Assembly (NCBI GenBank): GCA_013299045.1
Contig: JAAFJX010000021.1
Coordinates: 1-64,000, forward strand
Reading direction: 5' to 3'
Origin: Cytophagales bacterium
GTDB lineage: Bacteria > Bacteroidota > Bacteroidia > Cytophagales > Bernardetiaceae
Length of the DNA stretch: 64,000 bases
The notes below the pieces were generated by a model that was not told the DNA's origin, made no database searches, and was given only the letters and a program-made list of their open reading frames with translations. Every line of letters starts with the position of its first letter. The stretch's first letter is position 1. The position numbers were made by a program, and so were the translations under genes. Of the stretch, positions 34,991 through 44,708 are shown one piece after another.

Positions 34991-36058
34991 ATGATAAACT
35001 TCAGCACAGGTCCTTCCCGAGTCCATGACAAACTCAGCCGTTATTTTTCGGACGCACTCCGCTTAGACATCACTGGGCTTAACCACCGCAGCACCCACTT
35101 CAAAGAAATTGTCCGAAGCATCAAGCAAACCTTGAGCGAAAAACTAGGCTGCCCCCCCACTTATACGCCTATCTTCCTGTCGTCCAGCACCGAGTTTTGG
35201 TACGTCCTGAGCCGCGATTATGCTGCTTTTCCGTCCTATCATGCCTATAATGGTGCTTTTGGCGAGCGCTGGTATCAATACAGGCATACAATGTGCCCTA
35301 ACGACACTTTTAAGTTAGATTTTGGCCACAGCGAAGCCCCACAAACACCAGCTTATTTGCCGCCAGAAGCTTTTTTAGCATTTGTGCATAACGAAACGTC
35401 TAACGGCACTACGTTACCTTCTGGTTTTATGGAAGAAGTGCGACAGAAGTACCCCGAGAGTATTATTGCCGTAGATGCAAGCTCCTGCATGGGTGGCGAA
35501 AAACTGGCTTGGGAAGCTGCCGATATTTGGTTTTCATCAGTGCAGAAATGTTTTGGGTTGCCTGCAGGTATGGGCATTATGCTCGTCAATGAGCGCAGCA
35601 TGGCGCGTTTACAGCAAATGACGCTTCCCAGATACCATAACAGCCTGCTGAATTTGTATGAGATGGCGCTGCAAGACCAAACAACTTTTACACCAAACGT
35701 CCTCAATATCTACTTTTTGATGCGCGTCCTGAACGACTCACCTAGCATTGAAGTTCTAGACCTCCAAACCCGCCAGCGCGCCGACCGTTGGTATCAATTT
35801 TTGGAAGAGTTGGGCTTGAATCCGCTTTGCCGAACCGCCTCTTTGCGCTCCCGCACCGCCTTAGCCATACAAGAAAGCCCAAAAACTATTCGTAAAATCA
35901 AGCAGACGGCTCTTGAAAGCGGCTTACAACTCGGCGAAGGCTATGGGGTTCATAAAACCGATACTTTCCGCATAGCCAACTTTCCCGCTCACAGCGAAGT
36001 CGAAATACAGATTCTGAAGGATTTTTTGAAAGAAACACGCAAGTTGCTGAGTTTATAA
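34991..36058 (+). CDS. Class V-fold aminotransferase, phosphoserine aminotransferase-like
   Basis: A 355-residue PLP enzyme of aminotransferase class V. It opens with the SerC-like NFSTGPSRV, followed by LDITGLNHRSTHFKEIV (SerC pattern SHRS..F). The PLP region has IIAVDASSCMGGEKLAW and the lysine loop WFSSVQKCFGLPAGMGIMLV (Lys near 186), and the C-terminus keeps FRIANFPAHSEVEIQIL. Phosphoserine aminotransferase makes 3-phosphoserine from phosphohydroxypyruvate and glutamate. The sequence is divergent from typical Bacteroidota SerC and no serA lies beside it, so I leave the gene unnamed. Confidence 0.8.
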   Translation: MINFSTGPSRVHDKLSRYFSDALRLDITGLNHRSTHFKEIVRSIKQTLSEKLGCPPTYTPIFLSSSTEFWYVLSRDYAAFPSYHAYNGAFGERWYQYRHTMCPNDTFKLDFGHSEAPQTPAYLPPEAFLAFVHNETSNGTTLPSGFMEEVRQKYPESIIAVDASSCMGGEKLAWEAADIWFSSVQKCFGLPAGMGIMLVNERSMARLQQMTLPRYHNSLLNLYEMALQDQTTFTPNVLNIYFLMRVLNDSPSIEVLDLQTRQRADRWYQFLEELGLNPLCRTASLRSRTALAIQESPKTIRKIKQTALESGLQLGEGYGVHKTDTFRIANFPAHSEVEIQILKDFLKETRKLLSL

Positions 36059-36199
36059 AGTTCTGATTAAGATTCTAGTGTGAGATGAGTGCGGCACTAG
36101 CTTTGACATAACTGTAACGGCTAGTGATTGTCTGCAAGCGTTTGCAATAATTTGGGATAGAATTCAGGTGTTATAAAAACTGACTTCCTTTTAATATCT

Positions 36200-36252
36200 T
36201 TATAGCACGAATACTAAATCTGGTTTCATATTGTAAGATATTCGTGCTATAA
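36200..36252 (+). terminator. 14-bp perfect inverted repeat upstream of the GLPGLI gene
   Basis: TTATAGCACGAATA (36200-36213) and TATTCGTGCTATAA (36239-36252) pair perfectly around a 25-base loop and are followed by TTTTATTTTTTTT. It may terminate the aminotransferase message, 142 bases after its stop, or form an attenuator or operator for the GLPGLI operon starting at 36300. Confidence 0.55.
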
Positions 36253-36299
36253 TTTTATTTTTTTTGCATATTGAGTTAATTACTAAAATACAAAGCAAA

Positions 36300-37091
36300 A
36301 TGTTTAAATCCTTTTTTTCTATACTTATCGTTAGTCTCATTTTCTGTTTTAATGCTTTAGGGCAAGGCCAAACTGGTGTTGCACGTTATGTGCAAATACA
36401 GGATACTTACTATGACACTGTTAAGTTTCCAAACCCTTATACGCAACACTACGCACTTTATTTTAGTGAAAAAAGTTCTAATTATGTGAATGATATAGAC
36501 GACCAACGCAGTACAAATCTTGGTTCAATTGGCTTTGAAGGCAAAGAAAAAAAGACGCAAATCGCATCAAAACAAATATTCAGAGACCCTAAGTTAAAGA
36601 TGATTACTTTTTCTTACTCAAAGCCTGGCCTCGTTATTACTTACATCAATGAACCCCTCAAAACAATCAATTGGCAGATTCACTCCGAGCAACGTAAAAT
36701 AGGGAAGTTTAATTGTATTCGGGCTACTGCTACATTCAGAGGACGCGACTACGAGGCATGGTTTGCACCAGAGATTCCGCTGCCACACGGCCCTTGGAAA
36801 TTGCATGGTCTGCCTGGGCTGATATTGGAGGCTTATGATACGCGTCGCGAGATTCAGTTTCTGTTTGAATCGATTGATATCCCCTCAGCTAGCGCTCCTG
36901 AGATGCTTGTTTTAAAAAGAGAGGGCATAGAAACTTCTTTTGAAGACTACAAGAAAAGCCCCGATTTCTTTTGGGGTGAGGCAGCAACTCGTTACTCTAT
37001 GGAAGATTTAAAAGCAAAAGGAAGTAGTGCCACAATAACTATACGAATTACTCCTACTTATGACCCAATAGAACTCAGTTTTGAGGATTAG
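36300..37091 (+). CDS. GLPGLI family protein
   Basis: A 263-residue exported protein typical of Bacteroidota. The signal peptide MFKSFFSILIVSLIFCFNALGQ sets the ATG at 36300; an upstream in-frame codon at 36264 would place a charged extension before it. The family motif lies at about 168-177 in WKLHGLPGLILEAYD, and the region before it contains the usual YEAWFAPEIPLPHGPW. Function is not established. Its stop is immediately followed, with no gap, by the ATG of the outer-membrane barrel gene, a pairing seen repeatedly for GLPGLI genes. Confidence 0.9.
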   Translation: MFKSFFSILIVSLIFCFNALGQGQTGVARYVQIQDTYYDTVKFPNPYTQHYALYFSEKSSNYVNDIDDQRSTNLGSIGFEGKEKKTQIASKQIFRDPKLKMITFSYSKPGLVITYINEPLKTINWQIHSEQRKIGKFNCIRATATFRGRDYEAWFAPEIPLPHGPWKLHGLPGLILEAYDTRREIQFLFESIDIPSASAPEMLVLKREGIETSFEDYKKSPDFFWGEAATRYSMEDLKAKGSSATITIRITPTYDPIELSFED

Positions 37092-39803
37092 ATGAAGTAT
37101 TTTTTTACAGGATTATTTTTTTTCTTGTTCTCTGCGCTTTGTTTTGCGCAAAATACATGGAAGATAGAGGGCATTTTGCGTGACAGCCTCACCCAAGAAC
37201 CATTAGCTTACGCTATCCTATCTCTATACGATAGTATTGGAGGAGCTGTTCCTATTGCTTATACGATTACTAATGAGCAAGGCGTGTTCAATATCAATGC
37301 AGAAAATCGTGATAAGGTGTATTTAACAGCAAGGCTACTGAGTCATAGGGCAGTAACCCTTTTCTTAGAAAAGCCCGACTCTAACCACACTTTCATAAGT
37401 ATTGACATGACGGAAACAGAGTTGGAACTCAATGAGGTAGTCGTGGTAAGCCCGATGGCGGCTATCAAGCGTGGCGATACCACCATTTATCAAATGGACA
37501 AATATATACAAGCCTCAGACATTAGCCTAGAGGATGTTTTGAAACGTATGCCAGGGCTTCGTGTGGATAAGGAAGGGCGTATTTACTTTCAGGGAAGAGC
37601 TATTGAGTCTATTCTGATTGAGGGCGATAATCTGACTGGCCAAAACTATCAGCAACTGTCAAAAACGATTGCGCCTAATATGATAGAACAAGTGGAAGTC
37701 ATATCAAATTTCCAAGAAAACCCTCTGCTGGCTGGTATAAGCGATAGCGAAAGTACAATCATCAATCTGAAGCTCAAAAAAGGATATGCAAAGTTTTTTG
37801 GCGACCTCAAATTGGCTGGTGGCAACGACCACCGTTATCTGGGCAACCTGAATCTTTTTGGCTTGCTTAATGATAGCAAGACATTAACTATTGCCCACGC
37901 CAATTCTCAGGGGACAGATGCTGTAGCTGGCTTGCGCATAGCACCTAATCACGTGGTCATAACCCCACTCACCTTATTGAACAAAAGCATCATACAAGCC
38001 CCTAACAATTTTAGTTCAAGCATTAACCTACCACCCGAAAAGCTGGTTGAGCGCCCAATATGGAACAATCAAAGCAAACTGCTCTCAATGAATTTATTAC
38101 AAAAAATAAATAAACTATTCTCTTTTAGGTTTAATCTATATGCTATGATAGATAAGCGAACTGCGAACAAGTTTAGTGAAAGCAACTATTTTAACAACAA
38201 TGATTTCATTTTGCGTGTAACTGAAAACGAGCAGTTCTTGCAAAAACCTCAGCGGTACTATGCAGAACTCATAAGCGCTTATACCTTTGACAAAAAGAGT
38301 AGGATAGAATATTATGCACAAGCTAGTCTTAATCAACAAACAATCAATAACTCCTTAGACGGGAGTTTGACCTATCTGGTTGGCCAGGCCAAACAAAGGA
38401 AATTAGACTTTTTTAAAAAAATAGAATACACCAATAGAATCAATGATAAAAGTGCTTTCGTGAGTAAATTAGAATACTGTAAAGCAAGTAATAACTCTGT
38501 TATGCAATATCGGCAGAGCGATGCGTTTGTTTTTCCCCAGTTAGATACTAGCTTTCATGCAGCAGAACAAAAAACCTCTCTCTGTTATGATATGCTGACA
38601 CTAGATGCAGCTTTGCATTTTAGCCAAAAAGGCATACAAGGGAAAATACATACAGGACTCAGCCATTTAACAACTATACTGACTTCTAATTTGCTCTTGG
38701 GGGATACTGTTGCCAGCAGCGAATTTGTGCCTCATACTCTTTTGGATTCTCAGTTAAAAAACAATCTCATTTTTGCTCAGAATGACCTCTTTGGTGGCTT
38801 AGATTTAAACTATTCCTTTTCAGATATAAATATTCACTTAGAAATCTATAACCATCTGTATCAAAACAACTTAAAACAAGTAGGTGAGGCACAAAGAAAG
38901 GTTTTTTGGATTCCAACGGGACAACTTCGCTTAAAATATCGCCCCAATAAGTATTTTGTGCTATTGGGCAACATCAATTTGAACAATAAGCTGCCTGAAG
39001 CAGATAAACTTTTTACAAATTATTTGCAAACGAGCTATCGTAACATAGTCCTTGGAGGGCTTATGCCAAGTCCCTTACACAATATGACCTACAGATTAAC
39101 CTGTAAAATGGATAAGCTATCCAGCAATGGACAAACATTTTTACTCAACATGGTTTTTTCACAGCAATCTAAAGCATGGACTACAGCAAATAAGTTGCAG
39201 AACAACTTTTTTGTTGTGTCAAATATATTGATTAACAAGCCTTTAAATAATCTAAAACTTACAACAGAATTTTCCCAGCGCATTGCACACCTACAATCCA
39301 TTGTTTTTGTGCAATTATGCTGGGGTAAGGGACTATACTACAATGCTTTTGAAAACACTAATTTGCGCTCTGTTCATAGCGTCAATAAAAGCATAGAGCT
39401 GCGCTATGTAACGTTCTTTAAGGGGGTTATCAATATTGAAACAGGACTAGAATACACGCAAGATAATACTCTGATAGCCCATTCAGGATACAAAACAGGC
39501 AGCCAAACGGCTAGAGTTTTTACAGAATTGGCAATAGATATAGAAAAAAGATTTATCTTTAAACCACGAATAGATGGGTACAGTAACCGAGTAGATAACA
39601 GCGCTCAAAGAAACTTTATCTTCCTTGACTTCACTGCTGCCATGCCCCTCAAAAACAAGCGCTGGCTGCTAGAACTAAGCGGCTACAACTTACTGAATAA
39701 CAAAACTTACAGACAAGTAAGTGCCTCTGATTTCCTCACTAGCAGCCAACGTTTTACGCTCTTTCAGCGTTATGTGCTGCTCGGCTTACGTTACAAGTTC
39801 TAG
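37092..39803 (+). CDS. TonB-receptor-like outer-membrane barrel with carboxypeptidase-regulatory domain
   Basis: A 903-residue outer-membrane protein. Signal peptide ~1-20 (TGLFFFLFSALCFAQ), then a CarboxypepD_reg-like beta-sandwich (~22-110, WKIEGILRDSLTQEPLAYAILSLYDS), a plug-like domain (~125-230, with DISLEDVLKRMPGLRVDKEGRIYFQGRAIESILIEGDNL and MIEQVEVI), and a long C-terminal barrel ending in RYVLLGLRYKF. It resembles SusC/TonB-dependent receptors but has no SusD partner; it forms an operon with the GLPGLI gene. It is likely an outer-membrane transporter or assembly protein working with the GLPGLI product. Confidence 0.87.
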   Translation: MKYFFTGLFFFLFSALCFAQNTWKIEGILRDSLTQEPLAYAILSLYDSIGGAVPIAYTITNEQGVFNINAENRDKVYLTARLLSHRAVTLFLEKPDSNHTFISIDMTETELELNEVVVVSPMAAIKRGDTTIYQMDKYIQASDISLEDVLKRMPGLRVDKEGRIYFQGRAIESILIEGDNLTGQNYQQLSKTIAPNMIEQVEVISNFQENPLLAGISDSESTIINLKLKKGYAKFFGDLKLAGGNDHRYLGNLNLFGLLNDSKTLTIAHANSQGTDAVAGLRIAPNHVVITPLTLLNKSIIQAPNNFSSSINLPPEKLVERPIWNNQSKLLSMNLLQKINKLFSFRFNLYAMIDKRTANKFSESNYFNNNDFILRVTENEQFLQKPQRYYAELISAYTFDKKSRIEYYAQASLNQQTINNSLDGSLTYLVGQAKQRKLDFFKKIEYTNRINDKSAFVSKLEYCKASNNSVMQYRQSDAFVFPQLDTSFHAAEQKTSLCYDMLTLDAALHFSQKGIQGKIHTGLSHLTTILTSNLLLGDTVASSEFVPHTLLDSQLKNNLIFAQNDLFGGLDLNYSFSDINIHLEIYNHLYQNNLKQVGEAQRKVFWIPTGQLRLKYRPNKYFVLLGNINLNNKLPEADKLFTNYLQTSYRNIVLGGLMPSPLHNMTYRLTCKMDKLSSNGQTFLLNMVFSQQSKAWTTANKLQNNFFVVSNILINKPLNNLKLTTEFSQRIAHLQSIVFVQLCWGKGLYYNAFENTNLRSVHSVNKSIELRYVTFFKGVINIETGLEYTQDNTLIAHSGYKTGSQTARVFTELAIDIEKRFIFKPRIDGYSNRVDNSAQRNFIFLDFTAAMPLKNKRWLLELSGYNLLNNKTYRQVSASDFLTSSQRFTLFQRYVLLGLRYKF

Positions 39804-39919
39804 GCACGCCCACGCCAGCAAATCGTTGGGGCGCTCGACCTTGCACCCGCCTAGCTTGCTGCCACCTTACAAAGCAGGTATATTTTCAGCGATGGTCATG
39901 CACTTTTTGTATTTTTTTC

Positions 39920-39927
39920 TAACTTTG
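39920..39927 (+). promoter_or_regulatory. -7 promoter element for the ferritin gene
   Basis: TAACTTTG (TAnnTTTG), 81 bases before ATG 40009. Confidence 0.45.
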
Positions 39928-40008
39928 AGCCTTAGAAATGAGTTTAAGCAGTATGAATAAAAGTAAATTTATCTAATAAATTGTATTTCAAAACCCAAAA
40001 CAACCATC

Positions 40009-40563
40009 ATGGGAGATAGTAAAAAATCCAATGTAACCCTCAAGCGTTCACTCACAGACGCTATGCAAGAGGCACTTAATGCACAGATTCTGATGGAAGC
40101 GCGCTCTTCGTACTCCTACTTAGCGGCGGCCTCTTGGTGCGAAAAAGAGGGCTACGAGCATTCTGCACAATACCTTTATACGCATGCCAACGAAGAGCGC
40201 GAGCATATGCTCAAGATATTTCGTTATGTGAATGAAGCTGGCGGCCATGCCATCGCGCCCAGTATTACCAATTTAAAGTATAAGTACGATTCGCTGCGGC
40301 AGGTTTTTGAGCATATTCTTGAACATGAAATATCTGTTACACACGCCATTAATGAGCTTGTGGACTCTTCATTTTCTCTCAAGGACTTTGCCACCTTCCA
40401 GTTTTTGCAGTGGTTCGTAACAGAGCAACGCGAAGAAGAAAAACTTTCTCGGCGTGCCGTAGAAATTTTTGACATCATTGGCGAAAAAGGACAAGGCTTA
40501 TGGCTCATTGACAAAGAAATAGGCCGCCTAGACCAATTGGCACACGGTGGTGGAGCAAAATAA
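40009..40563 (+). CDS. Non-haem ferritin
   Basis: A 184-residue four-helix-bundle ferritin that stores iron as ferric oxide in a 24-mer shell. Diiron ligands are visible: the glutamate in NAQILMEARSSYSYL, the EEREHML pair (E and H), and the later glutamates around HEISVTHAINELVD and WFVTEQREEEKLSRR. The C-terminal helix is followed by a Gly-rich tail (LAHGGGAK). Length is normal for bacterial FTN, longer than Dps, and there is no haem-binding methionine of bacterioferritin evident. It has its own terminator. Confidence 0.93.
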   Translation: MGDSKKSNVTLKRSLTDAMQEALNAQILMEARSSYSYLAAASWCEKEGYEHSAQYLYTHANEEREHMLKIFRYVNEAGGHAIAPSITNLKYKYDSLRQVFEHILEHEISVTHAINELVDSSFSLKDFATFQFLQWFVTEQREEEKLSRRAVEIFDIIGEKGQGLWLIDKEIGRLDQLAHGGGAK

Positions 40564-40586
40564 AGAAGAATACTAGTTTAGACACC

Positions 40587-40628
40587 CCAAAAGCTGTTCA
40601 AAAATAATCATTTGAGCAGCTTTTTTGG
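40587..40628 (+). terminator. Intrinsic terminator after ferritin
   Basis: CCAAAAGCTG-TTCAAA (40587-40602) pairs with TTTGAGCAGCTTTTTTGG (40611-40628), with a T-run. It also faces the converging DUF4157 gene. Confidence 0.82.
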
Positions 40629-40650
40629 TTCTGTGAGCTAAGTGCTTGGC

Positions 40651-42951
40651 CTAGCCAAACATTTCTCTTTGCCCCATACTTTTCGCCAAATAAGTGGCCT
40701 TTGTCTTATCGTTGGGCTGAGCGGCTAGGGTTTTGAGGCTGGCAGATGTTGCCTTAACGTAACGCAATACTTCGCTGTACTGCGGCTTGTTTTTGTCGGC
40801 GGCGGGGTCTAGTGCGGCCAGTGGTTTAATCATGTCAGTCAGAATAAATCTGGCTTTTGAATAACGCTGATAGGCTTTAGCGTAGGAAGATTTGTTGGCA
40901 GAGTCTGTTTCTTTAGTGCCTGCAGCACTTTCTACTTGCTCTTGAGCCGTTGATTTGCTTTTGTACACCTGCGAAGTCATTTCTTTGGTGGCTTCTTTGG
41001 CTCTTTTGTCGCGGTGCGTAAATTTGATTCCTCTGGCAGCTTTTACCCCCAGTTCTACACCACCAGCAGCTATTTTTATACTTGCGCCCACAGCAGCGCC
41101 TACCCCCGTGGCCCCAGTCGCAATTATGGTAATAGAGCCTGCAATATTGGCCAAGGCTGTGCCAATATGAATTGCTTGGCGTATGACGCGCTTTTTGTTA
41201 TCTCGGACTAGGTCGTCCGCGAGCATATATTTGAAGCTAGTTTTGTTTGCACCTGTGGTTTGTTGATTAGAGAGGGCGTTTGACTTATTAATCATGGAGT
41301 TTACCGCCACGATTTGGTCGTCGTAGTCCACGCTTTTGCGGGATACCTGCCCGCTGTCTTCTTTATCTTGGAGGTCGTCCTTGCGCCCTACAAGATTACC
41401 AGTTACGGCATTTTGTACTCTAAATTTGCTGGCGTTATTCTGAAGGTTTTGCTGTTGAGGGCTTCCGCCTGCCGAAGCAAGAACTGCCAAACGTTCTTTT
41501 TCCATTTCACGCATATTAATCCATGATTTAATGGCATATACGCCGCTTTTAACCAGCTCAAAACCACTCAGAACAATATCAATGCCTGGTATGACGGCGC
41601 TGCCTATCCAGTCTGCTGCGCCTCCACCCAGCGAAATAAAACCGTCCACTGCTTCAAAAACGCCTTGTACAGTTTCTATGCCGCCCGTAACAACGTCATA
41701 AATAAGAGCTTGCTTCTCTTCACTACTCTCAGCGCCCTTAATGAGTTTAATAACATTGATAATAACACCTACGCCTTTTTTAAGCGCCTTGGCTATGCCA
41801 GAAATTCCACCAAAAAGTGCCAGTTGGCTTTCTGCTTCCGAAACATCTTTGACATCAAAATTCTTCAAGGAATCTGTTGCGTCGCCAGCCATACCGGCCA
41901 AGTCCAGTGTGGTATCTGCTGCATCATTGAGTTTTTCTCCGCCCGAGGACTTCTCTGCTTTTTCTTTATCGCCACCAGAGGTAATAGTACTTGCTATTGT
42001 CTTGAGCGTGTTAAACTCTGAGGCTTGGCCAGACACTTTCCCACGCACGCCGCCTTCTTCCTTAATAACAACCTTAGATGCCCTGATGTATTCATTCGTG
42101 CCTTTTATTTTATACCAATCTTCGCCCAAAACAGGGTTTTCAACGGTAATAGTGTCCATTTCTTTATACTTGGCTCCTTTGCTGCATTTTTCTATGGCAT
42201 CAGAAGTAGTAGCACCACCCACAGGTACTTTTCTTGTTTGGCATACCTCCGTAACCATCACACTCTTACTCACAATAGCAACAGGAGCACCCTGGTTAGG
42301 ATTAAACTGAAGTACTTTGCGTTGAATAGTTTTAGCTTGTATGCCCTTGCTGCTAAGCACACCGCTCGCGCTGGCTGCTTTCATTTGTACACGCTGGCCG
42401 TTGGCTGCTTTTGCCCCCATTTGGTCTGCCTGGCTTTCCAAACCTTGGTCATTATTGACAGGCACACCCATAACATTGGTGTTGGGCTTTATATTGCCAG
42501 CGCGTTGCTGTACGACGTGCGTCAGCTCATGCCCTAAAAGCTCTTGTCCAGACTTAGATTCGGGATTAAACTTGCCTTGTGCAAAGTGAATATGACTACC
42601 GTCTGTAAAAGCCTGCGCCCCCAAGGATTTGGCCTCCGCGGAATTGCTGTGTACTTTAACGTCTGAAAAGTCTGTTCCGAAAGACCCCTCCATTTTTGCT
42701 TGTACGTGGGCAGGTATTCCGCTAGCGGAGGTAGTTGCTGCTTTTTTCATCTGCACTTGCTTGAGATAGTCGCCACCGGTAATGACCTGCTTGAGTTGGT
42801 AAGCGCTGCTCAGAGCAGGACTATGCTTGGCCGAGGAGTCCAGGTGTTCAGAACTTCCAGAATGACTCAAAGGCTCTTTGTTGGCAGCAGCTTTCGAGTC
42901 ATGTTTGGCCTCAATTTTGGCATTCTGTTGTTTTTGTGCAGGTTCTTTCAT
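40651..42951 (-). CDS. eCIS core (DUF4157) domain protein, putative injected effector
   Basis: A 766-residue protein with no signal peptide. Residues ~80-152 are a DUF4157/eCIS-core domain: VQAKMEGSFGTDFSDVKVHSNS, then FAQGKFNPES, and the zinc-peptidase-like GHELTHVVQQRAG (HELTH near 141-145). A short ESQADQMGAKAA segment follows, and repeated VQMK/IQAK/IQRK strings flank the domain. Residues ~225-300 resemble an SH3b domain (VGGATTSDA...DWYKIKGTNEYIRASKV). The rest has Gly/Ala-rich hydrophobic helices (IAGSITIIATGATGVGAAVGASIKIAAGG) that could insert in membranes. DUF4157 proteins are commonly effectors associated with extracellular contractile injection systems. No eCIS structural gene is in the window, so delivery is inferred. 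Confidence 0.82.
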   Translation of the reverse strand: MKEPAQKQQNAKIEAKHDSKAAANKEPLSHSGSSEHLDSSAKHSPALSSAYQLKQVITGGDYLKQVQMKKAATTSASGIPAHVQAKMEGSFGTDFSDVKVHSNSAEAKSLGAQAFTDGSHIHFAQGKFNPESKSGQELLGHELTHVVQQRAGNIKPNTNVMGVPVNNDQGLESQADQMGAKAANGQRVQMKAASASGVLSSKGIQAKTIQRKVLQFNPNQGAPVAIVSKSVMVTEVCQTRKVPVGGATTSDAIEKCSKGAKYKEMDTITVENPVLGEDWYKIKGTNEYIRASKVVIKEEGGVRGKVSGQASEFNTLKTIASTITSGGDKEKAEKSSGGEKLNDAADTTLDLAGMAGDATDSLKNFDVKDVSEAESQLALFGGISGIAKALKKGVGVIINVIKLIKGAESSEEKQALIYDVVTGGIETVQGVFEAVDGFISLGGGAADWIGSAVIPGIDIVLSGFELVKSGVYAIKSWINMREMEKERLAVLASAGGSPQQQNLQNNASKFRVQNAVTGNLVGRKDDLQDKEDSGQVSRKSVDYDDQIVAVNSMINKSNALSNQQTTGANKTSFKYMLADDLVRDNKKRVIRQAIHIGTALANIAGSITIIATGATGVGAAVGASIKIAAGGVELGVKAARGIKFTHRDKRAKEATKEMTSQVYKSKSTAQEQVESAAGTKETDSANKSSYAKAYQRYSKARFILTDMIKPLAALDPAADKNKPQYSEVLRYVKATSASLKTLAAQPNDKTKATYLAKSMGQREMFG

Positions 42952-43272
42952 GCGTCTGGCGCGGCAAAACCGCTTTTGAAATTTAAAAAATTGGGGCTAG
43001 AAGCTGTCTGTTCTAAACGGGAGGTTTGATGCAAATAAAACTAATATTTTGGGTAAGAACAAGTTTTTTTCAATAAAAAATAGCCCGTTTTTAGGTTCAA
43101 CAGATAGATACAATGCTATGATGTTTGGCTTCTCATTCAGCACCATTCAAAAGAATCTAAAAATTGATTATATTTGACCGCTCTATCACTGATTTGCTCT
43201 GGTAGCTACAAAAAAGACTCAACTCTTTTAAGAACTACAATGGCACATTCTTTAAAATTATCTATAATTCAA
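42952..43272. other. Intergenic region between divergent eCIS-core and M20 genes
   Basis: A 321-bp AT-rich spacer holding the -7 element for the M20 peptidase (43169-43176). On the minus strand TTTATTTG (43039-43032) is a near match to TAnnTTTG that could serve the eCIS-core gene. No small gene, repeat copy or terminator is evident. Confidence 0.5.
43169..43176 (+). promoter_or_regulatory. -7 promoter element for the M20 peptidase gene
   Basis: TATATTTG (TAnnTTTG), 96 bases before ATG 43273. Confidence 0.5.
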
Positions 43273-44598
43273 ATGAAAAAGATAAGTTTATCTCTCTTGT
43301 TGGCCTTTGGAGTCTGCTGGACGGCCTCGGCGCAAAAAGCACAGGTCTTGCCTATTATTGCCAAAGAATATGATGCGCTTGTGGCTTTGTATAAAGACCT
43401 ACACCAGAATCCGGAGCTTTCGTTTCAAGAAAAAGAAACTTCCAGAAAACTAGCCAGTGAACTTAAAAAACTAGGCTATGAGGTCTCGGAAAGGGTTGGA
43501 GGGTATGGGCTAGTGGCTGTTTTGAGGAATGGCGAAGGCAAAACTGTACTTGTGCGCGCTGATATGGACGCGCTTCCTATTCTTGAGGAAACGAACTTGG
43601 AGTATGCTAGTAAAGTCTTTGGCAAAAATGATGAGGGGCAGCCTGTCCCTGCGATGCACGGTTGCGGGCACGACGTACACATGACCGTACTCGTAGGGAC
43701 GGCCAAAGTACTGGCTGCCACGAGAAAAGACTGGAAAGGCACAGTTGTTTTGGTGGCTCAGCCAGCCGAAGAGCGGGGTAGCGGGGCCAAAGCCATGCTT
43801 AAAGAAGGGCTCTATACCAAGTTCCCTAAACCTGACTACGCTTTGGCTTTGCATACGAACGCCTCTATGCCAGCGGGTAGCGTGGGCTTGTGCAGCGAGT
43901 ATGCTCTGGCGAATGTAGACATGGTGGATATTTGGGTTTATGGTGAGGGTGGACACGGCGCATATCCACACCTGACAAAAGACCCTATTGTATTGGCCTC
44001 ACAGCTTGTGCTAGCAATGCAGACCATCGTAAGCCGCGAAACCAACCCCATTGAACCCGCTGTGCTGACTGTTGGTGCTTTTCATAGCGGCACGAAACAC
44101 AATGTCATACCCAATGAAGCGCATTTGCAACTTACTTTGCGCTCCTACTCAATGGACGTGCGCAACAATATGATTGCTCAAATAAAACGAATTTGCGACG
44201 GCATGGCGCAGGCGGCTGGTTTGCCGGCAGACAAATATCCCAAAGTGGTAGTGAATGAAGGCGAAGCCTTGCCTTCGCTTTACAATGACCCCACACTCAC
44301 GGCAGACTTGCGCCAGCTTTTTACGAAGTTACTCGGCGAAAAACATACCCTCAAAAGCCCGCCAGTACTTGGTGCAGAAGATTTTGGGCTTTTTGGGCGA
44401 GACGAGCAGCATAAAGTACCTATTTGCTTGTACTGGCTCGGCACCATCAATGAAACGCATTATCAAGAGTTTGTGAAGGGTGAGCGCAAATTGCCTTCGT
44501 TGCACTCTTCCAAGTATGCTCCACAGATAAGCCCCACGCTTGAAACTGGTATTAGAACTATGAGCGAGGCTGTTCTTATGCTTTTAAGCCGCCAATAA
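43273..44598 (+). CDS. Exported M20 family amidohydrolase
   Basis: A 441-residue exported metallo-amidohydrolase of the M20D group (carboxypeptidase Ss1 / aminoacylase / indole-acetyl-hydrolase type). The signal peptide MKKISLSLLLAFGVCWTASAQ fixes the ATG at 43273; the frame opens 33 codons earlier without a matching start. Motifs: LHQNPELSFQEKET, VRADMDALPI (metal Asp), MHGCGHDVHMTVLVG (metal Cys/His), VLVAQPAEERGSGAKAML (catalytic Glu pair), and LGAEDFGLFG near the C-terminus. It hydrolyses N-acyl amino acids or small amides; the exact substrate is unknown. Confidence 0.9.
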   Translation: MKKISLSLLLAFGVCWTASAQKAQVLPIIAKEYDALVALYKDLHQNPELSFQEKETSRKLASELKKLGYEVSERVGGYGLVAVLRNGEGKTVLVRADMDALPILEETNLEYASKVFGKNDEGQPVPAMHGCGHDVHMTVLVGTAKVLAATRKDWKGTVVLVAQPAEERGSGAKAMLKEGLYTKFPKPDYALALHTNASMPAGSVGLCSEYALANVDMVDIWVYGEGGHGAYPHLTKDPIVLASQLVLAMQTIVSRETNPIEPAVLTVGAFHSGTKHNVIPNEAHLQLTLRSYSMDVRNNMIAQIKRICDGMAQAAGLPADKYPKVVVNEGEALPSLYNDPTLTADLRQLFTKLLGEKHTLKSPPVLGAEDFGLFGRDEQHKVPICLYWLGTINETHYQEFVKGERKLPSLHSSKYAPQISPTLETGIRTMSEAVLMLLSRQ

Positions 44599-44708
44599 AA
44601 TTTTTGCGGACTGCTTTCTTCCATAAATTTCTTGAATTTTCTGCCTAACAAGAACTATTTGGTCGTCTCTGAATGTATATACAAAATTTTGATTATCAAT
44701 AAATTAAA

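Noticed and set aside
41665-42537. Several overlapping plus-strand open frames within the eCIS-core gene
   Set aside because: They are antisense shadows of the 766-residue gene, without family motifs; several end or begin in the middle of its conserved domain.
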